Assembly: GCA_018372435.1 (NCBI GenBank)
Contig: JAHAJA010000013.1
Span: forward strand, 31,863 to 95,862
DNA from: Clostridiales bacterium
Lineage (GTDB): Bacteria > Bacillota > Clostridia > Lachnospirales > Lachnospiraceae
DNA: 64,000 nucleotides
Direction of reading: 5' to 3'
Below are positions 1 to 9,145 of this stretch, piece after piece (the first letter of the stretch is position 1; the number at the start of each line of letters is the position of its first letter). A program made the position numbers and the translations under genes. The notes under the pieces were generated by a model. It worked only from the letters and a program-made list of their open reading frames with translations. It had not been told where the DNA came from and made no database searches.

Positions 1-526
1 TTGTATAGTGAGGAATGGTTATATTCTTAAGGGCATTAGCACGTTTTTGAGTTTTCTTAATGTTAGTTGCAAGGCGGTAGGCAGAAGTTTCGACCATGGA
101 TAAACGAATGGTTAGTTCCTTTACCTTATTGAAATGTTTACAAGCCTCATCAAGTGCTAGTTTGGTACCATAGTAAGAATACGTAGGAGTAAGGGGGGAT
201 TTATCATAATCAACAAGAGGAATTTCTGTACCCATAATACTACGTGTTTTAATAGTAATAGAGTTCTCTTCGGGAACCGTTTTACTTAACATCTGGACAT
301 TACTAATACCCATCTCTATATTCGCCTTTTGAAGGGCGATATAGGCGGATGTGAAGGTTTCATCTATTTCAGATTGAATATCCTTTGCTTTATCGATTAA
401 TTCCATTAGCTCACGGATAAGAATGTTTCTCTTTTTATCCATTAAGTCAAAACCTTGTTTCGATAGGGCTAAGGAGTTTTTAGCAAGAATGAGATTTCCT
501 TTGGTGGGAAATGTATTTGGATCCAT
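1..526 (-). CDS. ntpD: V-type ATP synthase subunit D (partial at window edge)
   Basis: Central rotor stalk subunit of the V/A-type ATPase, coupling the A/B head to the membrane ring. The minus-strand frame opens at 526 with MDPNTFPTKGNLILAKNSL and continues as a long charged helix (DLMDKKRNILIRELMELIDKA), the usual N-terminal half of the antiparallel coiled coil. About 175 residues are visible; the family is usually 200-220, so only the C-terminal end is missing. The start lies 14 bases after the subunit B stop, with AGGATGG upstream. It is the last subunit gene of the operon visible here. Identification rests on N-terminal motif and position and is firm. Confidence 0.93.
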   Translation of the reverse strand, partial: MDPNTFPTKGNLILAKNSLALSKQGFDLMDKKRNILIRELMELIDKAKDIQSEIDETFTSAYIALQKANIEMGISNVQMLSKTVPEENSITIKTRSIMGTEIPLVDYDKSPLTPTYSYYGTKLALDEACKHFNKVKELTIRLSMVETSAYRLATNIKKTQKRANALKNITIPHYT

Positions 527-540
527 ATACTCACCATCCT

Positions 541-1947
541 TTATTCTTCATCGGAAGCGATATTGTTAGTAGTAGGAGCCTTATAATATTTATCTAGAAT
601 CTTCGTATCAACACGGTCGAGTTCTTCTCTAGGAAGAATCGCTAATAGCTTCCAACCAAGGTTTAGTGTTTCTTCTATACTTCGATCTTCTAAAAGTCCT
701 TGAGAGATGAAGTCATTCTCGAATGTAGTACCAAATTGTAAGTACTTCTTATCAATAGGTGACAATTCATCTTCACCGATAACACTTGCTAAGGCTCTTG
801 CTTCACCTACACGAGCATATGAAGAGAAGAGCTGGTTGGCAAGATCTTGATGATCTTCTCTTGTAAAGCCTTCACCAATACCATCCTTCATAAGACGAGA
901 AAGTGACGGTAATACATTAATAGGTGGATAGATTGCTTTTTGGTGAAGCGCACGTTCTAGAACGATTTGACCTTCGGTAATGTAACCTGTTAAGTCAGGG
1001 ATTGGATGAGTAATATCATCATTAGGCATTGTTAGAATTGGAATCTGTGTAACAGAGCCTTTACTTCCTTTTACGATACCAGCACGTTCATAGATAGTTG
1101 ATAGTTCACTATATAAGTATCCCGGATAACCTTTTCTACTTGGAATTTCTCCTTTGGAAGAAGAAACTTCACGCATTGCTTCTGCAAAAGAAGTCATATC
1201 AGTTAATACAACTAAGATATGCATACCTTTTTCAAAAGCTAGGTATTCAGCAGCAGTAAGAGCTACTTTAGGTGTTATTAATCTCTCTACAACGGGGTCA
1301 TTAGCAAGGTTTAAGAACATAACAACATGAGAACTTGCGCCACTTTCTTCGAAAGTACGGCGGAAGAATTCTGCAACATCATGTTTTAAGCCCATTGCTC
1401 CAAAAACGATAGCGAATTCTTCATTAGAATCTTCGCCAAGAGAGGCTTGTTTAACGATCTGTGCAGCTAACTGATCGTGAGGAAGACCATTGCCTGAGAA
1501 GATAGGTAATTTCTGTCCTCTGATTAATGTAGTTAGACAGTCGATTGTTGAGATACCAGTTTTAATAAAGTTACGAGGATACTCTCTTGAACATGGGTTA
1601 AGAGGCTCTCCGTTAACGTTCTTTTTTTCATCAGATATAATTGGCTCAAGTCCATCGATTGGTTCCCCAATACCATTAAAAACACGACCAAGGATATCTT
1701 CTGACAAGGCTATCTGCATTGGATGACCTGTAAGCTTTGTATGCGTATTCTTAAGGGACATTTCTTCGGTTCCTTCAAATACTTGAATAACTGCTTTATC
1801 TTCATTAATTTCAACAATTCTTCCTAGTTTATGATGACTACCTTCTACTGTTAATTCGACGATTTCATCATAAGCTGCACCCTGTACACCTTCTAAGACA
1901 ATAAGAGGGCCATTAATTTCACTAAGTCCTAAGTATTCAATTGACAT
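541..1947 (-). CDS. ntpB: V-type ATP synthase subunit B
   Basis: Non-catalytic nucleotide-binding subunit of the A3B3 head. The 468-residue protein has the typical N-terminal beta barrel (EYLGLSEINGPLIVLEGV), the IPIFSGNGLPHDQLAAQI region where catalytic subunits carry a P-loop (absent here, as expected for B), and the conserved segments SYARVGEARALASVIGEDEL and LDRVDTKILDKYY near the C-terminus. The start at 1947 has GGAGGGG about 8 bases upstream. It follows subunit A by 14 bases and is clearly in the same transcript. Length and motifs match the family throughout. Confidence 0.97.
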   Translation of the reverse strand: MSIEYLGLSEINGPLIVLEGVQGAAYDEIVELTVEGSHHKLGRIVEINEDKAVIQVFEGTEEMSLKNTHTKLTGHPMQIALSEDILGRVFNGIGEPIDGLEPIISDEKKNVNGEPLNPCSREYPRNFIKTGISTIDCLTTLIRGQKLPIFSGNGLPHDQLAAQIVKQASLGEDSNEEFAIVFGAMGLKHDVAEFFRRTFEESGASSHVVMFLNLANDPVVERLITPKVALTAAEYLAFEKGMHILVVLTDMTSFAEAMREVSSSKGEIPSRKGYPGYLYSELSTIYERAGIVKGSKGSVTQIPILTMPNDDITHPIPDLTGYITEGQIVLERALHQKAIYPPINVLPSLSRLMKDGIGEGFTREDHQDLANQLFSSYARVGEARALASVIGEDELSPIDKKYLQFGTTFENDFISQGLLEDRSIEETLNLGWKLLAILPREELDRVDTKILDKYYKAPTTNNIASDEE

Positions 1948-1961
1948 CTTTATACCCCTCC

Positions 1962-3728
1962 TTACGCATTGGTCTCTAATAAATGATTATAGAAATCGTC
2001 AATTGCATTTTTATAGTCTTTGAATTTTCCTAGTTCGTCATTAGCAACATCATATTTGATTGAGATAACACGTTCAAATATATTATTTTCTTTTAGTAAT
2101 GACATTGGCATATTCATTGCAATTAACTTTTTACATTGGTCATATAAGTACATGATTGTTTCCATCATCTTTAACTGTTTCTCAAGTGGAACGTAAGTAT
2201 CAGAAGGATGGTAAGCATTCTGCTGTACAAATCCAAGACGAATGACTCTTGCAATTTCAAGAACTAGTTTTTGGTCATCTGGCAATACATCACTACCAAT
2301 CAATTTAACAATTTCGTTTAACTGACTTTCTTGTGTTAAAAGAGATATTAACTGATTACGTAGATTAATAAAGTCTGGTCCAACATTCTTTGAGTACCAT
2401 GGAGTTAAATCAGATACATATTCACTGTAACTAGTTAACCATTGAATAGCTGGGAAATGTCTTGCATAAGCAAGAGATTTATCAAGTGCCCAGAAACAAC
2501 GAACGAAACGTTTTGTATTCTGGGTAACTGGTTCAGAGAAGTCGCCACCTTGTGGAGAAACGGCACCAATAATTGATACACTACCTTCTGTACCATTTAA
2601 GTTACTCATAAAGCCAGCACGTTCATAGAATGCAGAAAGTCTAGATGCTAAGTAAGCAGGGAAACCTTCTTCAGCTGGCATTTCTTCCAAACGGCCTGAT
2701 AATTCACGTAAAGCTTCCGCCCAACGAGATGTAGAGTCTGCCATGATTGCAACATGATAACCCATATCACGGTAATACTCCGCAAGAGTAATACCAGTAT
2801 AGATACTTGCTTCACGGGCAGCAACAGGCATATTAGAAGTATTAGCTATTAATGTAGTACGATCAAGTAATGGATTACCTGATTTTGGGTCGACTAATTT
2901 TGAGAAGTCTTCCAAAACTTCTGTCATTTCGTTTCCACGTTCTCCGCAACCAATATAAACAATGATATCTGCATCAGACCATTTTGCTAATTGATGTTGC
3001 GTCATTGTCTTACCAGTACCAAATCCACCAGGAATGGCAGCAGTACCACCTTTGGCAATTGGGAATAAGGTATCAATAATTCTTTGACCAGTAATTAAAG
3101 GACGATCTGCAGCATAACGTTTTGCAGTTGGTCTAGGAATACGAATTGGCCATTTTTGAGTAAGTGTAAGTTCTTGTTCTTCACCATCGCTATTAATAAT
3201 GGTAACGATGGGATCATTAATTGTATATTGTCCATCGGGTGCAACTTTGATAACTGTACCATTTACTGTTGGTGGTACCATAGATTTATGGACTATTGCG
3301 CGTGTTTCAGGTGTTTCAGCAATAATAGTTCCGCCATAGATCTTATCACCTTCCGATACAGTTACATGAACATCCCATAATCTCTTTGTATCTAAAGAAT
3401 CAACATTTACACCTCTTGATATAAATGCTCCTGATTCCTTTGCAATTTCTTTAAGTGGTCTTTCAATACCGTCAAAGATATTTCCAATAATACCAGGGGC
3501 TAAGGTTACGGATATTGCACTTCCCGTAGCTATTATTTCTTCTCCTGGTCTAAGTCCTGTTGTTTCTTCGAATACCTGGATGGTAGTAGTATCTTTGGTT
3601 AAAGAAATAACTTCACCTACCAGTTTTTCTTTTCCAACGAGAACCATTTCAGACATCTTGAATCCTAGATTACCTTTTAAGTAAACAATAGGACCATTAA
3701 TTCCGTATATCTTTCCTGTCAAGTTCAT
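1962..3728 (-). CDS. ntpA: V-type ATP synthase subunit A (catalytic)
   Basis: Catalytic ATP-binding subunit of the head. The Walker A loop is GGFGTGKT near residue 233, followed by IVYIGCGERGNEMTEVL (Walker B region) and MADSTSRWAEALRE, all standard for A subunits. The frame stays open to 3824, but I place the start at 3728 (MNLTGKIYGINGPIVYLKG). That matches the family N-terminus and has GGGAGG 10 bases upstream; the extra 32 upstream residues look like translated leader. The resulting length is 588 residues, normal for the family. The non-homologous region (bulge) follows the barrel as expected. Confidence 0.96.
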   Translation of the reverse strand: MNLTGKIYGINGPIVYLKGNLGFKMSEMVLVGKEKLVGEVISLTKDTTTIQVFEETTGLRPGEEIIATGSAISVTLAPGIIGNIFDGIERPLKEIAKESGAFISRGVNVDSLDTKRLWDVHVTVSEGDKIYGGTIIAETPETRAIVHKSMVPPTVNGTVIKVAPDGQYTINDPIVTIINSDGEEQELTLTQKWPIRIPRPTAKRYAADRPLITGQRIIDTLFPIAKGGTAAIPGGFGTGKTMTQHQLAKWSDADIIVYIGCGERGNEMTEVLEDFSKLVDPKSGNPLLDRTTLIANTSNMPVAAREASIYTGITLAEYYRDMGYHVAIMADSTSRWAEALRELSGRLEEMPAEEGFPAYLASRLSAFYERAGFMSNLNGTEGSVSIIGAVSPQGGDFSEPVTQNTKRFVRCFWALDKSLAYARHFPAIQWLTSYSEYVSDLTPWYSKNVGPDFINLRNQLISLLTQESQLNEIVKLIGSDVLPDDQKLVLEIARVIRLGFVQQNAYHPSDTYVPLEKQLKMMETIMYLYDQCKKLIAMNMPMSLLKENNIFERVISIKYDVANDELGKFKDYKNAIDDFYNHLLETNA

Positions 3729-3824
3729 ATTGGAGCAACCTCCCATTTCCATAATTAAATAACTAAAGTCATGTATATGGTTACTTTTTAGAAACCCTGA
3801 TACCAGGGTTTCTAAAGGAACCAT

Positions 3825-4394
3825 TTATGACAACTTAAAATTCATCTTTTCTTCTCTTAATTTAGACATGAATGAATTATCAATTAAAATATTTCTGTCT
3901 GGAATTACACTGCGTATACCACCAAAAAAGTCAATGTTGCTAATCATTAATTCCACATGAGTTGCAGCTTCTAAATCTTCTTTTAGGTGAGCGTCTGTCT
4001 TATTAATGTAGATTGTAAGTTTATCATCTTTAGCAAATGCAATAGCTTCATTAATTTTATTTATTAACAATGTTTGATATTCTGGTGACTGCATATAAGT
4101 AGTCAATTTCTTTTCTACATCATTAAATAGGATTTCGGCTTTTTCTTTTGATTTTTCACTTAATGTTCGTTTAATATTAAGTGATTCGCTAGATAGTTTT
4201 CTGTTCTTTTCGCGTATTAAATTTTCTGATTCGATACGTATTTTTTGATCAGCTTGTTTTACAAGAGATTTTTTCTTCTCTTCACACATTACTTTCAAAG
4301 TTTGTTCATAAGATTCTAGAATTTTTATACTTTGTGCTGTTGCATCATCAATTGCACAATGATAAAAGTTATCAAGTTTTTCGTCTAATGTCAT
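3825..4394 (-). CDS. ntpE: V-type ATP synthase subunit E (peripheral stalk)
   Basis: Peripheral stalk subunit that pairs with the small G-like coiled-coil subunit. The 189-residue protein has an N-terminal half that is a long charged helix (KKKSLVKQADQKIRIESENLIREKNRK) and a C-terminal globular half with MISNIDFFGGIRSVIPDRNILIDNSF, which resembles the conserved GGI(x)6-12DNSF region of subunit E. AAAGGAG sits 12 bases before the ATG. A decoy ATG directly after that Shine-Dalgarno sequence opens only a four-codon frame that ends across the true start. It lies between subunits F and A in the operon. Confidence 0.92.
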   Translation of the reverse strand: MTLDEKLDNFYHCAIDDATAQSIKILESYEQTLKVMCEEKKKSLVKQADQKIRIESENLIREKNRKLSSESLNIKRTLSEKSKEKAEILFNDVEKKLTTYMQSPEYQTLLINKINEAIAFAKDDKLTIYINKTDAHLKEDLEAATHVELMISNIDFFGGIRSVIPDRNILIDNSFMSKLREEKMNFKLS

Positions 4395-4486
4395 AATAAA
4401 AACATGCTCCTTTCAAAAGTTGAACACTTTATACAAAGCACATGCAAGTAAATTTGCTACTTGCGAATACAACTTTTAGATATTTA

Positions 4487-4795
4487 TTAGAGTTTCAATC
4501 CAATTGCTTCATTCACATAGTCAGTAATAAAGTTTGGTTTTCTTCCTGTTCCATGACGGTCAGGAATTTCTACAATTAAAGGTAAACGACGATTTAATTT
4601 AACATCGTCTATAATCTCAGGATATTCGCGACTAAATTTCTCAGTTATTAAAATGACGCCTATTGTTTTGTCAGCTATAGCTTTATCAAGCTGTTCCTTC
4701 AGATGCTTTTTTGAATGGATTACAACACCATCAACACCTGCAAGTCTCATGCCAGTGTAAGTATCTACGTTGTCGCTAATTAAGTACATACGCAT
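4487..4795 (-). CDS. ntpG: V-type ATP synthase subunit F
   Basis: Small rotor subunit (F type; called NtpG in Enterococcus) that binds the D stalk. The 102-residue product MRMYLISDNVDTYTGMRLAGVDG is a compact Rossmann-like fold with GVILITEKFSREYPEII and LPLIVEIPDRHG, all characteristic. The open frame runs upstream to 4846, but 4795 matches the family N-terminus and has AAAGGAG 12 bases away, the same long spacing seen for subunit E. The 92-base gap before subunit E contains a small hairpin (GCAAGTA/TACTTGC around 4444-4465) that could modulate subunit stoichiometry; that role is only inference. Confidence 0.9.
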   Translation of the reverse strand: MRMYLISDNVDTYTGMRLAGVDGVVIHSKKHLKEQLDKAIADKTIGVILITEKFSREYPEIIDDVKLNRRLPLIVEIPDRHGTGRKPNFITDYVNEAIGLKL

Positions 4796-4926
4796 ATTAA
4801 CAATCGCGCTCCTTTCCAAAGCCTGGAGACTATGTGTGCAGCACAAATCTCCGTTTTAAAAAACAAAGTTTTTTAAAACTAATGTTCTTTCCACCTTGTC
4901 ACAGTCCAATTATAGTTTACTATACA

Positions 4927-5349
4927 TTATGGTAACATTGTGAAAGAAAGAACTAGTCCATATAAAGCAATACCTTCTGCTAAGGCTACGAAGATTAATG
5001 CCTTACCCATGATACTTGAATCTTCACTCATAGCTCCAAGAGCTGCACTAGCTGCAGATGCTACTGCAATACCACCACCGATACATGAAAGACCTGTTGA
5101 AAGGGCAGCAGCTATATATCTCCAACCATCGCCAGATGAAGCAGCTACAGCTTCTGTTGCAGCAGATGCATTACCAGAGAACATAAGGATGTTAGCGAAA
5201 ACTAAAGTTCCAAAGAAGAAGAATGCGTTAAAACCAAGGGCAGCTTTAAATCCACCTTTTTTCTTTTTGCTTAATAAGAATGCTCCAAAAGGGATAAAAA
5301 TGCTTAAAATCAATGCAGCTACAAAGATATATCTTGTTATTAAATTCAT
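4927..5349 (-). CDS. ntpK: V-type ATP synthase subunit K (proteolipid ring)
   Basis: Membrane rotor ring subunit that carries the transported ion. The 140-residue protein has about four hydrophobic segments (residues 5-26, 40-58, 77-100, 115-138). The last contains the ion-binding carboxylate Glu125 in FVALAEGIALYGLVLSF, and the third is the Gly/Ala-rich GGGIAVASAASAALGAM helix. The first pair of helices lacks an obvious second ion-binding carboxylate, so there seems to be one ion site per subunit. I cannot decide between Na+ and H+ coupling by eye. The start has TAGGAGGA close upstream. It lies directly after subunit I. Confidence 0.93.
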   Translation of the reverse strand: MNLITRYIFVAALILSIFIPFGAFLLSKKKKGGFKAALGFNAFFFFGTLVFANILMFSGNASAATEAVAASSGDGWRYIAAALSTGLSCIGGGIAVASAASAALGAMSEDSSIMGKALIFVALAEGIALYGLVLSFTMLP

Positions 5350-5375
5350 GATGATTCCTCCTAAATTAAATAGAT

Positions 5376-7292
5376 TTAATTATTTTTAAATGGTTTAAAT
5401 TCTTTACCCGTTCCACTATAGAAACGACTAAACATTTCATAATATTCAAGACGAAGTACCTGAATACCAACAATTAGTCCTTCCATACCTGCAACAATAA
5501 TGTTACCAATAATCATAACTGGTATATTACCAATACCTTGTTCAGCACCTGCAAACATAATTACAACACCCATCATGGCTGCGTGACTTAGAGCGAATGC
5601 GCCAACACGTAAGAAAGATATTGTATTACTTGCGTAACTTAAAAGTACCTCAAAAATCTCGAAAATAGAAGTTAGTACAAACATTCCCTTTCCATCAGGG
5701 AATAACTTGGATTTTTTCTTGATTTTTCTTTCAAGTGGTTCTCTAAAGAACATTAATAGTAGTGGAACACCAAACATAATAGTTAAAACAATAGATCCTG
5801 GTAATGCATGCCCTGTAAATATAAGAGCAACACATGCTATGATTCCACCATAAAAAACAAGTCCGGCCACGCCATTGGTATCAAAGAATAATCTTGCATA
5901 ATCGCCGGATTTAATTGCATTAATTATATTCATCACCATAGCAACGATAATTAAGAATGCACCAAAAACAATAGCCGTTATTAAGACAGACATGATATTG
6001 TCCATAGGTTTAATCCATAAATGAGGTATTAAGTCTTCATAACCAAATATACTTCCATACAAGAAACCAAATATAGTAGAGAAGATACCTGCAAGGGATA
6101 CAATAGCACCGAGGTTCATTTTCTTAATCTTGTAGAACAATGCGCCGCCAATTACTAAACAAAGACCCTGACCAACATCTCCAAACATGATACCGAATAT
6201 GAGCGAGTAGGTAATCGCTACAAACAAAGTAGGATCAATTTCGTTATAGGCGGGAACACCATACATTCGAATAAACATCTCGAATGGTTTAAAAATCTTT
6301 GGATTTTTAAGTTTGGTAGGTGGTTTCGTACCAATGTCAGGCTGAACATCTTCAGAGATACAATACACGTTTGGATCGCTTTCTATTTCTTTTAAGAATG
6401 CATTGGCATCTGACTGGGTCATCCAACCACAAATAATGTAAAATACCAAGTTTTCGTTTTGTCTATCTATACTTCGATCTTTAGTACAAGCTGAAACTTT
6501 TCTAATATCATGATTTTTAGTAAGTGTTAGTAACGTATTATGAGCTAATAAAAGTTCAGGTCCAATTGTTTCAATTTTATTCTTGATTTGAATAGATACT
6601 TCTTTTATTTGCTTAGTTACCTCATCTATTTTTTTCATTATAGCATTGTGCGCTTCTTCAGGTGTTCCATCATATTCATTTGGAATAAAAATTCTTTCAA
6701 AATGTAGAGACGAGTAGATGGCATCTATCTTCGCACTTGATGTGGCAGGTACAAAGTAGATTCCCCACACATAATCTTCATCACTGTCACATTCATAAAA
6801 AACGGTATTTAGATTCTCATAAACATATTTTGAAAATTTAGTATAAAACTCATGTGAAATTCGTCCGAATCGGAATTTAATAAACTTAAACTCCATTATT
6901 TTATTAATATCATAGTTAAGCATTCTAAAAGGCTCGATCGTATGAAGAAGTTCTTTATAGTGTGTTTTTGTATCTTTTAACTGTTTCTTTTGTAAATTAA
7001 GATCTTCTAACATTGAAAAAGCATTTGTAATTACATCTGCAGCTTCGGATGGTGTCATTGATTTTTGCGATACAGTGCAATCCTTATCTATTTTTTTAAC
7101 AAGTTCTTCAGATTTTGACATTAAATCGCGATACGGGTTCATCTCAACAAATGGTTTCAAATCTCGAACAGTACTTAGTTCGGATAATGCGTTCTCTAGG
7201 TGCATTTCATATTTGGACAAATACGTATTTGCTACACGATCGATATCACTCTTAGGACCTGTAATACTTAAAAATTTCATTTTCTCAATCAC
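5376..7292 (-). CDS. ntpI: V-type ATP synthase subunit I (membrane stator)
   Basis: The a-subunit homologue forming the ion half-channels against the K ring. The product has 638 residues. The N-terminal 320 or so form a cytoplasmic coiled-coil arm (LNLQKKQLKDTKTHYKELLHTIEPF). The C-terminal half has about seven membrane spans beginning at VAITYSLIFGIMFGDVGQGL and includes SNTISFLRVGAFALSHAAMM, the conserved segment with the essential Arg. I use the GTG at 7292, since GGAGG sits 8 bases upstream; an ATG four codons later is the alternative. The gene is 26 bases upstream of subunit K. Confidence 0.95.
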   Translation of the reverse strand: MIEKMKFLSITGPKSDIDRVANTYLSKYEMHLENALSELSTVRDLKPFVEMNPYRDLMSKSEELVKKIDKDCTVSQKSMTPSEAADVITNAFSMLEDLNLQKKQLKDTKTHYKELLHTIEPFRMLNYDINKIMEFKFIKFRFGRISHEFYTKFSKYVYENLNTVFYECDSDEDYVWGIYFVPATSSAKIDAIYSSLHFERIFIPNEYDGTPEEAHNAIMKKIDEVTKQIKEVSIQIKNKIETIGPELLLAHNTLLTLTKNHDIRKVSACTKDRSIDRQNENLVFYIICGWMTQSDANAFLKEIESDPNVYCISEDVQPDIGTKPPTKLKNPKIFKPFEMFIRMYGVPAYNEIDPTLFVAITYSLIFGIMFGDVGQGLCLVIGGALFYKIKKMNLGAIVSLAGIFSTIFGFLYGSIFGYEDLIPHLWIKPMDNIMSVLITAIVFGAFLIIVAMVMNIINAIKSGDYARLFFDTNGVAGLVFYGGIIACVALIFTGHALPGSIVLTIMFGVPLLLMFFREPLERKIKKKSKLFPDGKGMFVLTSIFEIFEVLLSYASNTISFLRVGAFALSHAAMMGVVIMFAGAEQGIGNIPVMIIGNIIVAGMEGLIVGIQVLRLEYYEMFSRFYSGTGKEFKPFKNN

Positions 7293-7311
7293 CGTCTACA
7301 CCTCCAATCCC

Positions 7312-8346
7312 TTATTGTATATAACTAAGTATTTCATTAGGTTGTAACCTATAACGAATACACTCTAAGACAGTAGTAAGATTATCTATTTCAAGCTCTT
7401 TAAAGTAAAGATATTGCTGCACAGGTGCCATAGAATTTGGATACTTCTGCTTGTTTGATTTGTAAATCTTTGATAATAACGTTCGATATAAGTTCTCAAA
7501 GGACGTTATTTCAGTAATCCCATATACTTTTACATAGTAACTGTTACTGACTAGCGAAATTAATTCATCTACAGAATTACTTTCAATTAGAGCAGTGATT
7601 TCTTTTTTCTTAAGTTTATACGATATTGGTATTATATAAGAATAAATCTTAGTAGGATCAATATCATAATACTTCTTTGAGCGGTAAATCCACAGGATAT
7701 TAAGTAAATCTACTTGCTTGCCTAGTATTTCCGTATAGGCTTTGTTGCTATCGCCTTTTAGATATTTATCTTTCATTTTCCATACTTTTTTGAAATAATT
7801 AATATCTAATTGAATTTCATAATCAAATAATGTTGGATTATTTGTATTCTGGATAGCTCTAAAGATAGGGTAATATTCTGTATCCTTTAACATATTAATA
7901 AATTCGTCCATAGATCTAGCAGTATATAACTGTTCTAAGTTAATTTTTAGACATTTGCTGAAATATGGATCGAAGCTTGAGCCTTTGTATTCACATTCGT
8001 TATTAAAAACATGTTGCAGACAATATTTAATAATATTAGTTTCAAAGCGAAAGGATAAGAAAAGGAGAGCTTTTCTTTGCTCACGATTACAAAAACGATA
8101 GATTCTTCCATAACTATTAAACAAGGAATTCACTATTATTTCTTCAACTTGGCCCCTGTGTAGAGATCCTTCATCAAATCCAGAGAATAAAGGTTCATAA
8201 GCTGGGTTTAATTTTAAGAAATTAATGAATTCAGATACAGTTTCTAAGTTAGAGATTTTCACATAATCATCATTTTTTAGTAAATTACTTTCCATTGCTT
8301 TTACTTTGGCAGTGATTCCACTGTAAGATAATAAGTTATTTGACAT
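7312..8346 (-). CDS. ntpC: V-type ATP synthase subunit C
   Basis: The C/d-type subunit that caps the K ring and links it to the central stalk. The 344-residue protein is all helical and opens with MSNNLLSYSGITAKVKAMESNLL, typical of the family, which starts Y(S/A)xIxAKVRAMESxLL. Further on it has WIYRSKKYYDIDPTKIYSYIIP, matching the conserved R(x)KYY segment, and ends with LECIRYRLQPNEILSYI. It is 19 bases upstream of subunit I and 4 bases after the small stalk gene. In many operons C follows E; here it precedes I, an arrangement shared with some Clostridia. Confidence 0.92.
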   Translation of the reverse strand: MSNNLLSYSGITAKVKAMESNLLKNDDYVKISNLETVSEFINFLKLNPAYEPLFSGFDEGSLHRGQVEEIIVNSLFNSYGRIYRFCNREQRKALLFLSFRFETNIIKYCLQHVFNNECEYKGSSFDPYFSKCLKINLEQLYTARSMDEFINMLKDTEYYPIFRAIQNTNNPTLFDYEIQLDINYFKKVWKMKDKYLKGDSNKAYTEILGKQVDLLNILWIYRSKKYYDIDPTKIYSYIIPISYKLKKKEITALIESNSVDELISLVSNSYYVKVYGITEITSFENLYRTLLSKIYKSNKQKYPNSMAPVQQYLYFKELEIDNLTTVLECIRYRLQPNEILSYIQ

Positions 8347-8350
8347 TTAA

Positions 8351-8662
8351 TCACGCCCCAATTATGTTTTGAAAAACACGTTCTACTAAAGCGTCATGAT
8401 TCATGATAAAATTTGATTCAAGTTGTTCTATCTGCTTAGCACAATCATCAATGAGGGCTTTTTTCTCTAATTCAAGTTCTTTGTCTGCTTGATTTTGTAG
8501 GACTTGAATTTGTTTATTAGTTTCGTCCATTAATGAACCTTCAAATAAAGATAGTTCATGGTCAATTTCTCTACGTTTTGTATTTTTTTGTTCTTCAGTT
8601 CGAGAAATAATACGATTTGCCTTTTCTTCAATATCGTACAAAAGATTAATTACTTTTTCCAT
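8351..8662 (-). CDS. ntpF: V-type ATP synthase small coiled-coil stalk subunit (G/H type)
   Basis: This is the first gene of the ATPase operon. The 103-residue product is almost entirely charged helix (MEKVINLLYDIEEKANRIISRTEEQ, then EKKALIDDCAKQIEQLESNF) ending in VERVFQNIIGA. This is the usual form of the short peripheral-stalk partner of subunit E (called F, G or H depending on the species). I start at 8662, which has AGGAGG 5 bases upstream; an in-frame ATG at 8689 lacks a ribosome site. Sequence identity in this family is weak, so the call rests on length, helical pattern and position. Confidence 0.85.
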   Translation of the reverse strand: MEKVINLLYDIEEKANRIISRTEEQKNTKRREIDHELSLFEGSLMDETNKQIQVLQNQADKELELEKKALIDDCAKQIEQLESNFIMNHDALVERVFQNIIGA

Positions 8663-8770
8663 ATGATCCTCCTGTTCCATATTATTCATAGCTATAATTT
8701 AAAATATAACTAATGTTATACAAGAAATAGCTAAAAAAAGAAATAGAATTCAAACACACATTACATAATA

Positions 8771-8806
8771 CTCCTTTTTTAAAAAAAAGCTATAGTAAAA
8801 AAGGAG
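8771..8806. repeat. AT-rich inverted repeat in the ATPase/trmB divergent region
   Basis: CTCCTTTTTT (8771-8780) is exactly repeated in inverted form as AAAAAAGGAG (8797-8806) around a 16-base centre. It lies about 110 bases upstream of the ATPase operon start. The 450-base region 8690-9145 otherwise shows no gene. The element could be a regulator site or a weak transcript hairpin; its function is unknown. Confidence 0.35.
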
Positions 8807-9029
8807 AAAAAAGCAAGGATAAAAAGTATAAGTTGTTTATTTTTATGCAAATTGCAAAAGTATTCATTTTTATTAAAAATGTTATTTACATTAAATTATA
8901 TTACTTAGAAGAAATAGGCTTTTTTATTGGTTTGTTGAGGTTAATACTAAAAATAATGGATAAAGTATTTTACTTTTTATTAAGGTATAAATAATCATGA
9001 TAATGCATAAATATTATAAATTAAACTAT

Positions 9030-9058
9030 TTGACTAATTTACAATATATAATTATAAT
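9030..9058 (+). promoter_or_regulatory. Predicted sigma-A promoter for trmB
   Basis: TTGACT at 9030-9035 and TATAAT at 9053-9058 are separated by 17 bases, a near-consensus vegetative promoter. The predicted transcription start would lie near 9065, about 80 bases before the trmB start chosen here. Confidence 0.6.
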
Positions 9059-9145
9059 TTAAAGTATGATTAGGTAAAATATATTGAAAGGAGCCATGCA
9101 TTGCTTTTTATTGTAAATAAGCTTGTGGTATGCATGGAAATAAAC

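Noticed and set aside
4940..5389. 149-aa plus-strand frame opposite subunit K
   Set aside because: It is the shadow of the Ala/Gly-rich proteolipid gene on the other strand, with no ribosome site or family features.
1..8689. F-type ATP synthase operon
   Set aside because: The subunits are of V/A type: A and B pair, D stalk, I stator with long arm, and K proteolipid, with no delta, epsilon or gamma of F-type.
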